Below are positions 23,808 through 34,656 of a DNA stretch of 64,000 nt, piece by piece. Position 1 is the first letter of the stretch; every line of letters begins with the position of its first letter. Under the pieces are notes generated by a model. That model saw nothing but the letters and a program-made list of their open reading frames with translations, did not search any database and was not told the origin of the DNA. The translations under genes and the position numbers were made by a program. The stretch is taken from the NCBI GenBank assembly GCA_016858145.1, contig JAEHOE010000015.1:1302001-1366000 (forward strand), given 5' to 3'. The DNA is from Edaphochlamys debaryana (taxonomy: Eukaryota; Chlorophyta; Chlorophyceae; Chlamydomonadales).

Positions 23808-26800
23808 TTATGACGCGCGAAGGGTCCTCAAGGTACATGCGGTATAACTTGCCGGCCGTCGGAGAGGCAGAGCTCACCTCTCACTACCTATCGCAGGAGC
23901 TACAGCTATACCGCCAACTGCAGCATGAAAACATCCTGCAACTTCGGGCAAGTCGGTCGAATTACATGTCGGTCGGGACCGAGGTGGCCCGCTGCACCCT
24001 GCTAACTGCATCTGGGCGTGGGGAAGCTGGGGCTGGCGTTCGGTGTGAGGGCCCCCCGTGCGTGCGGTGCGAGCGCCCCTCCCCTGCTGACAAGCGGGGA
24101 GGGGGAGGGGACTGCCGAGGGGTGCTGCCCCAACGGGCTGCCCTGACCCATCGGCGGCTGCCGAGGGGCCCCCACGGCCCGAGGCCGCCTGCGCCAGCCT
24201 CCCATCGCCCAGCCCATCCGGCCCCCCACGCACAGGACATCATGCGGCCGCCGGAGGACACGCGGGACACGTTTGACCACCTGTACTGCGTGTGGGAGCA
24301 CGTGGACACGGACCTGGCCCGCGTGCTCCGTACGACGCAGCCCCTCGCCGATGACCACTACCAATTCTTCATCTATCAGGTGAAGCTAGGGGTGGATTTT
24401 CGGGCCGATGGGAGAGCTTGCCAGCTGGCTCCAAGGTGGTGATCAAGACCTATGAAATGCGACACCTGTAGGGGCACTGCAAGGCAGCGTGGGAGCATTG
24501 TACGTGCCTCCTCGTTGCGCATGCAAACGTGGGAGCATTGGGAGCAAGCAGCGGCTCGAGGCACGAACCCCCCCAAAACCCCTCCAACCCTCAATCCCCC
24601 GTGCACCTCTATCGCCACTGATATCACTCCCCCTCCTGATGTCGCTGTGCCTCCCCTCACGCAGCTGCTCCGAGGCCTCAAGTACCTGTAGGAGGGGACG
24701 GGATTCCATGGGGCCCGGCTGCCTGCGCTGCTAGGGGTGCAGCCTCTGAGCGCGGTTGCATGGGCGTGATAGCCATGCAAAGACTGATATGCCCTAGGCC
24801 CCTTGGCGTCTGGGGACAGGACCCCCTCACCTCGGCTGCACCCCGCGCGCCGCGCGAGCGGGCGCGGCCGCATCCGGCTCACCCACCCCCATGCCCACCC
24901 ACCCCTTTGCCTCTCGAACGCCCCCTCCCAGCCACACCGCCGGCCTCGTCCACCGAGACATCAAGCCGCAGAACCTGCTGGTCAACGCGCAGTGCGACCT
25001 AAAGATCTGCGACCTGCGGGAGGTGCTGCCCATCCGGTGCGTGTGCCCTCCCCCTGCCCCACACCGCGCCGACCCACATCAGATCCCACAGCATTGAAGC
25101 GCACCGCATCGCCTCGTGCCCCTGCCTTCAATTGGCCTCGTGTGGGCTCACCTCTTGGTCTGCGCAGGAAGGATGCGGACGACGACGGCGGCCTAGACCC
25201 CAACGGTTACGTCAACATCCGATGGTGCGCAGCTGGGGAGGGTGGTCGCAGGGCACTGTAGGCCCCCACAGGGTGGGCGAGGCCCGGCCAGGCCGGCGCA
25301 GGGCCCGAGGGGCTTGCACGGCCAGAAACGACAGCTGCCCCGAGGCAGTGAGGAGCTGAGGAGTTCCCTGCCACCCCTACCTAGCCCCCTTCCTGCCCCT
25401 CCTTGCACGCCAGGTACCGTGCGCCCGAGCAGTTCCTGGGCTACGGCGCCGAGGAGCCAGCCATCGACATGTGGTGGGCCCGGGGCCTGGGCCCGGTCTG
25501 GGGTCGGCGGGCCAACCGCCCTGAAACTGCCTTTTGTGAAATGAAGTACCGGGTACCAGCACACCAGGACCTGTTTCTCAGCCTGGGGTGCCCCAGCTCG
25601 CGACCGCCAAGCGCCCCCACGCCCCTGTGCCCCCACGCTCCACTTCGACCCCCGTCTGCGCCCTAATGCCCCCCCCCCCGCCTTACGCAGGGCCGTGGGC
25701 TGCATCCTGGCTGAGCTGCTGGGCCGCAAGCCGCTGTTCCCCGGCAAGGACTACGTGCAGCAGCTCAAGCTCATCACCGGGGCGCTGGGGCGACCCTCGG
25801 AGGAGGAGCTGGCGCAGGTGGGGGCGAGCGGGGGGCGGGGGGCGGGGGAAGAAGCGGGAAGACGGGGAGATTGCGGGTGAGGAGGTCGGACGTAGGGCAG
25901 AGGGTTGGCAACGTGAGGTGGCCGATGTAGGGGCAGAGGGGTGGAAGCGGCGTCCTGCGTCCTAAACCGCCTGAGCTTCCGCGCCCTTGGCCCCTGCTGC
26001 TCCACAGGTGCCCAGTGCTCGTGCCCGCAAGTGGCTCCGAGACCTCCCGCCCTGCGAGGTAAGCGGCGCCTCACGAGCTCCTCCCGTCTCCCTAGCCAGC
26101 CCCATATCCGCGCCGCGCGCGGCATCCCCTCCCGCTCTCCCCCTCCCCACACCTCACCCTCCCTCCCCTCCTTCTCCCCTCTCCCCTCCCATCCCCGCCC
26201 CAGCGCACGGACTGGAAGTCCCTGTGGCCCTCCGCCAACCCCCTGGCGCTGGACCTGCTCGACCGCCTGCTCACCTTCGACCCCCGCAAGCGCCTCGACG
26301 TGCACGCGGCCCTCGCGCACCCCTGGCTGGCGGAGCTGCACGACACGGCGCTGGAGCCGGAGGGGCCGGGTGGGTGGGGGTGGGGAAGTGGGGTGGGTGG
26401 TGGTAGTAGGGTGGGGGATGCGGGGATGGAGGGGGGAAGCGGGGGGTGGGAAGTGGGAAGCGGGGAAGCAGTTGGGTGGGAAGTGGGGGGGGATGGGTAT
26501 GGAGTGCATATGGCCGGGCTGGGCCTGGGGACCTGACTTGGGCCCTGCATGCACCCGGCTGTCCCTCCCCTGCTTTCATCCTCACCTCCCACCCGCCCCC
26601 ACCCGGTCCACGAGGCCCCGCTCCGAGCCGCACACTTCACCGCTCACGTTCCCATCCCCATGCCCATCCAAGTAATCGGTCTGACTCCCGTCAACCCCAC
26701 CTCACTCTCTCCCCCCCTGCCCCGCAGCCGACCTGCAGATCGAGCTGGACACGGAGTGCCGCCTCACGCTGACGGACGTGCGGGGCCTGCTGTGGAAGGA

Positions 26801-27467
26801 GGTGGCCACACACTACCACACCAACCCCGTGCGCTCCGTGCCCCCACCGGCGCCGGCACCGGCACCGGCGGAGCCAAGCGGGGCCAAGACGCAGGGGCCG
26901 GAGGCGCAGGCGGGGGCACAGGCGCCGGAGGCACAAGGGACGCAGGTCAAGGAGGGCACGGCTGGGGTGGAGGCGGCGTCGCTGGCGCAGTCCGGCGGGG
27001 CCACGGCAGGGGAAGCAGCGCCCGCCGGGCCCGCCGCGCAGGCGGCGCAGCCCGGACCGGGGTCAGGGCAGGAGGGTCAGGCGAAGACGGAGGGAGGCCA
27101 GTCTTCGCCGGCGCCGTCGCAAGGCCAGGTGGAGGTGGAGGCGGAGGCGCCGGAGCCGGTGCAGGCGGCAGAAGGAGAGGCGCCAACAGCAACGACTGCA
27201 GAGCGGGAAGGTGTGGACGGTGGAGGGACGGGCGGCGCTGCCGCAGCGGGCTCTGGAGCCAGCGGCCCGGCCCCGCCGGCCCCCCATGCAGATAGCGCTG
27301 CGGCTACGGAGGTGGCGGCGGACGCAGCCGCGGCTTCGGAGGGGCTGGCCCCGGACGCATCCTCCCCGGGGGCACCGGCAAGCCCGGTCGTCGTGGAAAC
27401 GTCGCCTGCGGCGCAGGCGGCATCGGGGGGATGCGGAGGGGATGGAGGCCCGGGCTGCAGCGCCTGA
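23536..27467 (+). CDS. MAP-kinase homologue with degenerate DFG and activation loop (possible pseudokinase)
   Basis: Eleven exons give about 606 aa: 23536-23832, 23897-23947, 24236-24379, 24665-24687, 24932-25036, 25168-25224, 25414-25473, 25691-25817, 26008-26058, 26204-26369, 26728-27467. MAPK signatures are clear: VAVKTIQ (Lys84), [45 protein letters not shown] (HRD 179-181), [54 protein letters not shown] is replaced by DLR (199-201). The dual-phosphorylation TxY is absent: NGY stands before VNIRWYRAPE. The glycine loop is atypical ([11 protein letters not shown]). Lys, HRD Asp, Asn and the DFG Asp remain, so residual activity is possible. Exon 11 adds a C-terminal Ala/Pro/Glu-rich tail of about 220 aa. 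Intron 2 (23948-24235) has a GC donor. The first exon and promoter are duplicated at 10371. Confidence 0.9.
23948..24235 (+). other. GC-AG intron in the MAPK homologue
   Basis: The donor reads CTTCGG then gcaagt and the acceptor is cgcacag. Both are phase 0. The junction restores ILQLR-DIMRPP, which is colinear with canonical MAPKs. The intron also contains a 9-base inverted repeat (CCCCTCCCC with GGGGAGGGG) near 24077-24107. Confidence 0.7.
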
Positions 27468-28566
27468 ACCTCGCGAGCTCGCGCGCTGGACGGCGCTGGC
27501 GTGGGGGCCGTGGGTAGCGGGAGGTAACTTGGTGTAGACAGGCTGCCAGAGTGATGGAGTTGCCCGGCCCGGCAGCGTCAATTGATGGACTGAGGGACAC
27601 GGGAGGACTTGACGACATGGCATGAAGGGGTTGAGCATGGGGCGGCTTTGAGGTGATTTGAGGGCACATCACTGACGTATCACAGAGGTGACTGCGTGGT
27701 CAGGCAAACGTTGGGAAACAAGGCTTGTGCTATGTTGTATGACTTGTATCTGCCTGGGGATGGGCTTGGGATGGGAGCTTGGGGGGCTGCCTGGCCTGCC
27801 ACGCTGCGATGCGTTGGAGGACTTGGAAGGGCGGCAGCAGCGGAGCCGTTTGAGGGGCTTAGCAAGGGTGACGGGGGCAAGGGTGCGGGGGGCGACCATC
27901 TGGGTCAGGGTGTGGTCGAGGGACTGCGGGCGGGAGCATGTCTAGCTGTCTAGCTGCATGGTCTCACGTCTGGCTACATGGGGCGCAAGATGAGCATGCG
28001 ACTGCTGCAAGGACTGCTGCACGGACTCCCCCCTGACCGCTGTAATTCAAGGGTGCTCGACTTCATACGATTCCCAGGGTCCCAGCGCGACCCTCTGCTC
28101 CCCATCTCACAGCAGTTCACGGCAGCAGCCAGCGGCAGGGCTGGGCAACCGGTTCAGCGGCCGGGGAGGGGCCTTGTACCACCCGCACTGCTGATGCAGT
28201 GCCTGTTTGGCACCTCCCGAGCGCAAAGTGTTGTGTGGCGCGCGGGGGGGGGGGCGGGGGCGGAGGGGAAGGTAGCACAGCGTGCCTTACCAAGCCCGTC
28301 GGGACAACCCTGAACGGCAGCCCGTGGCGCTGCTGATATAAGGGGTCGCCAGTCGATGCGGGGCGCCCCCGAAAGGCCCATTCCACGTTCGGCGACCAGC
28401 CGCGACCGGAATCGGTACGTCGACCGTCGGGATATTGCTGTTGTCGCGGCCATCGCTCCAAAACTCGACACTCGACCTAGCAGCCCATAGACATTTGCAG
28501 AGCGTAGCAACGGTCGCAAACAAGGGAAGGCACGCGCCAACAAAATATCAATATCGGTTAAGGGAG
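27468..28566. other. Intergenic region, no gene seen
   Basis: This includes the 3' UTR of the MAPK homologue and the promoter of the RING-CH-like gene. A G-tract lies at about 28240-28268. Frames here have no recognisable content. Confidence 0.5.
28041..28045 (+). terminator. Possible TGTAA polyadenylation signal for the MAPK homologue
   Basis: TGTAA is the usual poly(A) signal of Chlamydomonas-type nuclear genes. This is the first plus-strand copy noticed after the MAPK stop, about 575 bases downstream. That is long but within the usual range for such 3' UTRs. Confidence 0.35.
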
Positions 28567-31419
28567 ATGGGCTCCGAGGCAGAAGACAGCGAGTTCTGCT
28601 ATATTTGTTTCGAGAACGGGACCACCGCGGAGCCGCTGGTGAAGGTGAGGACCGCAGGGCAAGGGAGGTGAAGTCGGAGTGCGAGAGCGGGAATGCTTGC
28701 TCCGCGGAGCAGGACTTTCAGGGCGCACGCGACTCCAAGCTGAACCGGGAGGGGACATATGGGAAAGGAACAAGCTACCGTCGGCTTAGACTGCGTTCTG
28801 GGAGGGCGGGTCGGATGGCTTTCGGCCCAGCAGAGCACGGCTCTTGCGCCCTCGCCCCCAGGTCTGCCGCTGTCCAACGAGAGTGCACCGACGCTGCATA
28901 GCCAGGTACTTCAAGGGGTCGCCTCGCTGGGAAGCCGCGAGCCCTGGATGGCCTGGCCATGTGCACCAGTCGCTAACGCCGCGGAACATCCCTGTTCTCG
29001 CCACAGGTGGCAGCTGTACTCTGCTGGCAAACGGTGAGGAGCGGTGAGGAGTGGCGCGTGTTATGCAGCAGGCCAAAGCAACGACTGCAGCACTCGCTCC
29101 GGAGCACAGCCGTGGGGCCGCACGCGCAATTTGCCGGCTGGTAGTCACGGTCTGCCGGGCGCTTGCAGCGCTTGACTCGCGACACTTCCTTGCCCGCGCG
29201 GGCGGTTGGGGCGTAGTTCTCTTACTGACGCCGCGCCGCGTCTGCCGCACCCGTTGACCGCTGTCAAGTCACCAGATGCTTCTCTTTCTGCCTGTCTACG
29301 TTCTCGTGTTAGCTGGGGTTTGAGCGCTAACGCTCGGAATGAACGGTCGGCGTTTTGGTTTCTGCCGCGTCAGTGCTCACGTCGCTCACGGGCTGCCGGC
29401 CTCCGCTTGCTTCATCCACAGGGAGGAGCGCTCATGCCGTTTCTGCCAGGAGACGCTTCCGAGCTGGAAGGAAGTGTTGACCCCGTCGGCATTGCCGCCG
29501 GCCATGCCGGTGCTGAGCATATACTACAACAACACCTGCTGCAGGTGCGAGCAGCGTTGGCGGGCTCTCAAGAGCGCAGCGCATGAGCTCAGCCGGGACC
29601 CGCCGTGTTCCGACGGGTTCCGACGTCCTGATAAGCACCGTTTCTCTCTCGACGCCACCGTTCCAAACGCTCTTCAGCCCTCACAGCTGACCGCCTCACG
29701 CCCCCTCCCCTCACCGGTGCTCTGCTGCTTGACAGGATGCGCGTGCGGCCCGGGCCTGACGGGCTGCAGGCCTTCCTCCGCCAGCTGGAGGCCATTGTGG
29801 GGCGCGACGTGAGCAACATCAACTACGTTTTCCGCTGCCGCTGCCCCGACACAGGCAAGTGTCCCTACCCCCAGCCCGGCGCTCGGCCGCTGCCCCTCCT
29901 GCTCCAGGACTGCCCAAGCTATTGCTGCAGCTGCTTTAACAGTTTGGGCCTCCCTGCACTGCTCTGCATCACGCTCCGAAGACTGTCCAGTAAAGTCGCT
30001 TAGGGCACCTGCCCACCGCTGGCGCCGCTCTCAGCCCACCTTCACCCCCGCCTGCCACCTCTTTTCCCTCCCCCCCACACAGGCGCCGAGATCTTCCTGC
30101 AGGGCCTGCAGGCCTTCGAGGCGGCCATGCACTGCGCCTGCGTGCGGGCCGCGCAGCGCAGCCTTCAGCAGCAGCAGCAGCTGGCGGCCCAGCAGCAGGC
30201 GCTCCTCGCCTACCAGGCGCAGCACGCACCGCAGCAGGCCCAGCAGGCTCCGCAGGCGCTAGGCACGCAGGCGCTAGGGCACCAGCACCTCCACCACCAC
30301 AGCCGACACAGCCACAGCCACCAGCAGCAGCGCCACCTGCAGCGCGAGCTGCAACAGGCGACCCTACAGGCCCAGGGCCAGGCCCAGGGCCCAGGCCAGG
30401 CCCAGGCCCAGCCACCACTCACCGGCGCTCTGCTCTCCAGCAGCCTGCCACAGACCCGGAGCCACCGGCCCGCCGCGCAGTGCGACGGGGCCCCAGCCCC
30501 CGCGGCGCTCTTCACCCCAGAGCCCCTCCGCGAGCGGCAGCAGTACTACGCCGCCGCTAGCGCCGCCGCCGCCATGCGCCACCCGCAGCGCCTTGCGCCG
30601 CTGGGCGCGCCGCCGTCGCTGCTGCAGCCACCGTCCTCCCAATCGCAGCAAGCACAGCAGGGGCGGCAGGGCCCGTACTTCGACCCGTACCGGGAGCACC
30701 CGCCGCTGTACCGCTCCTCCGCGCCCCCCGAGCGCCTGCCCAGCTTCGACCCGGACTCATCATCGCAGGACGACGACGGCACAGCGCAGCACGCACAGCA
30801 CGCGGCCGTGCTGCACCGCGACGCGCCGGCGCAGCACGCAGCCTCCGCCACCTCGGCCGCCGCGGCGCGGCCGGCCCGCATGGCAGGACTCCCCGCTGGA
30901 AACGGTGGGGCGGGCGCGGTTCGATCGGCCGGCGGCTGCCCTGCCGGCGGCGCTGACGGAGGCCTTGCCAGCGGCAGCGGCTGCCCTGCGGCTGTGGTGG
31001 TGGGCTCTTCGCCGCCCGTCAGCGCCCTCCCGGCCGACGGACACGAGGACACGCCATCATCCGACAGCGGGTCTTTCCTGGCGACGGTGCCCGGCGGCGC
31101 GGCGGCGCTGGGCTGTGACGGCGCCGCCGCGCCGCCGCCAGGGCCCGCCGCCGTGGACCTGGCCGTCTGCGGCGGCCGGCCGGTGCTGCAGGTCACGCGC
31201 GATGCCGTGCCACCCCCGGCGAGCGACAGCCCCTCCCGCCGGCGCCTGGCGCTGGATGCGCCTGGCGTGCCGACGCCGGCTGCGTCGACGGCGGCGCCGG
31301 CGCGGGTGCCTTCGGGGACCAAGAAGTCGCTGGCTAAGCCGGCGGCGGCGATGAAGGCGTTACGGACTTTGTTGGTGAAGCACTTCAGCCGGAGGCCCGC
31401 CGCCGCTGTGTCCCAGTGA
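28567..31419 (+). CDS. RING-CH-like zinc-finger protein with long Gln/His/Ala-rich tail
   Basis: Six exons give about 575 aa: 28567-28644, 28862-28905, 29007-29033, 29422-29544, 29736-29854, 30083-31419. Spliced residues 10-65 read CYICFENG, then VCRCPTRVHRRCIARW, QLYSAGKREERSCRFC. This gives a C-x2-C, C-x-C, H-x2-C, C-x2-C set with the Trp after the fourth pair, the order of RING-CH (RINGv) ubiquitin-ligase fingers. The spacer from C-x-C to His is shorter than in MARCH proteins. No transmembrane segments follow, so it is probably soluble. The middle (LQAFLRQLEAIVG, INYVFRCRCPDTG, AEIFLQGLQAFEAAMHCAC) looks folded. From about residue 145 it is Gln/His/Pro-rich, ending in a basic, Ala-rich segment. 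The intron at 29855 has a GC donor. A role as an E3 ligase is inferred. Confidence 0.78.
29855..30082 (+). other. GC-AG intron in the RING-CH-like gene
   Basis: The exon ends CCCGACACAG, the intron opens gcaagt and closes cccacacag, with phase 1 on both sides. A GT donor that keeps the frame was not found nearby. Confidence 0.65.
30163..30360 (+). repeat. CAG-rich poly-Gln/His coding tract
   Basis: Repeated CAG codons interleaved with CAC and GCG encode Gln runs (LQQQQQLAAQQQALL) and a His cluster (HQHLHHHSRHSHSHQQQ) directly after the folded part of the RING-CH-like protein. Confidence 0.6.
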
Positions 31420-33483
31420 CGCGCCAAACTCAGTGGTGGGCCTGGGCGCCACGCCACCGCTGGCGCCTAGCAAGCTGCTGCCCGCAAAGTGTGAAGAAAA
31501 GCAGAGCGGCAGCACCCTCGAAGCTACAAAATATCTGCGTAGCAAAAAAGTACAGTACCGGTACCAGAGCGATGCAGCGGCGCGCAGCGATTGCGCCTGC
31601 TGCCGAGGCGATGACAAGGCGTCCGCTATTCTTTTGAAGCCCACGGAGTCCTATCAACTGTCGGACCGTGGTGCGGCCCCCGAGGATGCGGCTGGGAACC
31701 TTGTGCCGGAGAGGAGCAGCGACGTGTCAAGGTGAGGGAGGCAAGACCTCCGCAAGGCAAGTAAGATGAAGAGGTCACGAGAGCGCCCGCCTGAAGCTCT
31801 GTGCTGATGTGCGTTGGCTTCATGGGGACTGGCAGCAGGGGACTGACGCGTGGGTGCGGGGGGCGGTGGTTTTGTGAAACAGTCGAACGGAACGGTGCTG
31901 GTCGATCGCACACACTAAAGCAGGCATCCGTACATATGCGTCCGCTCGTGTATACTTCGAGTTTGAGGGGAAGCTGACACATGTTACACGGCTGTGTGAC
32001 GACTGTTGGCACGTAGTTGCCTGCAGCTCAGCCCTCCCTAAGCTCTGGTTGCACCGCCAAACCAAAGCAGCACTGGCTCCACATTTCGTTGTTTCTTTCG
32101 CATCAGTTCGTTGGTTTCCTTCTGATGTGCAAAATGCGGTGCGTTCTGCCCGCCTTGGGCAGAGCTGCACATCAAACGAACTTGACGGCATCGAGCTCGC
32201 TTGAGCACTGCCCTCACAGAGCATCGCATCTGTGATGCGCTCCAGGGTTCCTGCTAAGTAGTCGTGGGCTCCCAAGAGGGCATGGATTCCCAGCCGAGAT
32301 GCCGCCGTCGTGCCGCCTGCACGGCCGGGGTCGGCTCACGTTTCTGTGGTTCACGTTACTAGCTGGGGTGGCGCTGGGTGTCAAAGTCCCGACTTTGGGC
32401 GGGTAATTTCTGGATCTAGCACGCGTGTTGAGGGTGCCGTATCCTTCTGGACGCATGCGGCGCGGGGACCCGGCCACGATTCCATGTGGAGCTGGACACG
32501 CGGCACCCAACAATGGAGTTGGGGGGGAATCGGGGTCTTGCGAGCTGCATTCTCAAGTGCCTTTGGGCGTACCTGGATGCGGTTCCGGATCTGACGGTTG
32601 TAGTCACGGGGCTGGCTGTGGTCTAGCAGTGTGGTTGCCTAAAGAGGTTTATGTTTGGCTTGAAGTGTCGGGCAAAGCCTGGACGGCTGCAGCCGCTTCG
32701 ACCGCAATCAAGGCTTCGGTCTTGTCTGCATTGCTGGCGGCGGGATTTGCGGTCGTGTTGTGGAGGGACTGCGGGTGTGCGTTCGCCCATTGGCAGGGCA
32801 CGCTTGGCAGCCGTCGTATGTCTGTCTCCGGTTGCTTGGTTTGCGTTCACACTGCCTTATGTTGAGAGGCGTGGCGTGCGAGTGGGCGAGTATGTGGAGG
32901 CCTAGGGATGATGTGAGGGGACGTGGTTCGGGGTCGTTGTGGGGGTGCAGCGTACAGCTGAGGCTCACCTATCCACACGTGTTTTGTTGGGTTAGCTAGC
33001 ATCCGAGCTCGCCGCCGTATTAGCGGCTGCTCGTTGCGGTGTGTCGGCGTCGGCTATTGAGAATTTGGGACCAGAACCTCGGCGTTCATATGGGATCCGT
33101 GAGGCGTAATGAGGCAAGGGCGTCAACCCTCGCCCTTGTGTGGAGGCAGAACGTATGGACTCGGGCCCTTCGCAAGTTATGGGGTCGGTGTGCAGATGTC
33201 TTGTGGGGCCCCCGCGTTGACGGTTTTAGCAGTGGGCAGGCGGGTGGTGTTAGGGCGTGCAGCGCGCTGTGCACAAAACTGCTGCTGTGCTGCATGGCTC
33301 TTTCGGGAGAGAGACTTTCATCAGGCTCATTGAAGCGCCAGAAGTGTGGCCGTGTGCGTGACTCGAGCCTCTGCGTTTGGTGGGACGGGCGTGCTACCCC
33401 CATATGGCTTGGTGGCGGGGGCCCGGACGGGCTCGAGAACTCTGGGCTCGCGCCCCGGGGCCATGCCCCCCGCAAGAACTGCG

Positions 33484-33549
33484 ATACAGCACTCTCGAGT
33501 GAGTGACTTTGAACCACTGGCTTGTCACTCGAATGGATAGTGCTGTACG
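33484..33549. repeat. Imperfect inverted repeat (hairpin)
   Basis: The left arm begins TACAGCACT and ends GAGTGAC. The right arm begins GTCACTC and ends AGTGCTGTA, so the outer 9 and inner 7 bases pair exactly. A mismatched middle and a loop of about 16 bases separate them. It may be a small foldback element or the stem of a structured RNA. Confidence 0.55.
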
Positions 33550-33596
33550 GTTGCCGCAGCGCAGCTGTTTGCTCCCCTGTAATCTCCGCAGCTGCT

Positions 33597-33619
33597 CTGT
33601 ACAGTACAGCGCAGGGGGG
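33597..33619 (+). repeat. Short direct repeat, copy 1 (partner at 33888-33909)
   Basis: The segment around CTGTACAGTACAGCGCAGGG, preceded by CGCAGCT, occurs twice about 290 bases apart. Its inner GTACAGTAC is partly self-complementary. Confidence 0.6.
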
Positions 33620-33674
33620 TTCTGTACTCGCAGGGGCCGTGCAGCGTAGTCCGGACGGTGATGAAGGGGGATGA
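33609..33674 (+). repeat. Dispersed repeat copy (partners at 40466-40531 and, shorter, 5082-5098)
   Basis: The shared core is GCAGGGGCCGTGCAGCGTAG followed by TCCGGACG and, after a short variable step, GAAGGGGGATG. The same order is found at 40466-40531. The copy at 5082 shares only the first part. Confidence 0.6.
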
Positions 33675-34656
33675 GCGCGCTGTCGCAACGCGAGAGAAGA
33701 AGGCAGGGTGCCAGCAATGCGCATGGCCGAGGCAGGGGCTAACTAACCTAAGGGCAGCCGCGCGCGCAAACGGTACTTTCCTGGCTCTTGGTGTCGAGGC
33801 CCCCGGTGTTGTGCGTGCAAGCGGCCGCCAGTCCCGCTAGAGCGCGTTGGCCCACCTGTGATGAATGTGAAGCGCAGCTCGCAGCTCTGTACAGTACAGC
33901 GCAGGGGGACTGCAGCCTCATGCTTGCTACCGGGTTGCAACGGCGGGGTTAGGCAGGCCACAGGGGGCCAGGGGGGTCAGCTGCTGGGGAAGGCACCCGC
34001 GCCGGACCCATGTCCGGCCCACGGACGGCCCGCTGTCAGGTCTGAGCCCAGCATTGCCAGCAATGCACCTCGCCAGTCGCCTCTCCTGCGAATCCTCACA
34101 CCTTACTCCTCGGCGCGGAGGAGGCCCAAAGCCTTGCGGAGTTGTGGTGTGGTGTCGAGGACTCCAGAATTGAGCTGAAGCGCTGCAGGTTCAAAGCCGT
34201 GTAGGGGTGAACGGCCAAGCAGACGAGTGCTTGAGAAGTAGGACTTGGGGATGGGCGGGGGACGGCCGGCACGCGGGTCTGACCGCCGAACCGTGGGCCG
34301 TGGGCTGGGGACGTCGTGGAGCTCACGCGAGGCCAGGCACCATCATGATCTCAGCTATCTCTGACAAGGCCTATGCGTGGCTCGGGCGGGACTGGAGCGC
34401 CGGCATAGGCCGTGCAAAACGTGCATGCCTTTGCGCCTTGTCCGTCAGAACGGCTTCCGGCGCTTGCGTAAACGTTCTTCCATTGCTTTAGGACACGAAC
34501 TGCCACGGAAAGCAGCACCCACCGCGCCGAGGCTGAAAGACGCTTGTTCGCATTGAGGGCTTACTCCGCGAGCATTCCCACCCCCAGCGCTGCTTTCTGT
34601 GATATCGACGCAACTCGAGATAGCCATCGAGAGCTCCGGCTTGGCGAGGGGTGAAG

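Larger units (their letters stand above)
31420..34656. other. 3.2 kb gene-poor region with short repeats
   Basis: No spliced or unspliced frame here reads like a protein. The plus strand is G+T-rich from about 32300 to 33450. It holds an imperfect inverted repeat (33484-33549), a repeated segment containing GTACAGTACAGCGCAGGGGG (33597-33619 and 33888-33909) and a copy of a dispersed repeat (33609-33674). Remnants of mobile elements or an unannotated non-coding transcript are possible. Confidence 0.5.

Noticed and set aside
23871..23896. Acceptor after GAGAGGCAG for MAPK exon 2
   Set aside because: It would shift the frame; the acceptor at 23896 gives [17 protein letters not shown], colinear with MAPKs.
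33086..33724. 212-codon minus frame in the gene-poor region
   Set aside because: It overlaps the foldback and dispersed repeats, has no domain and no consistent splice partners.
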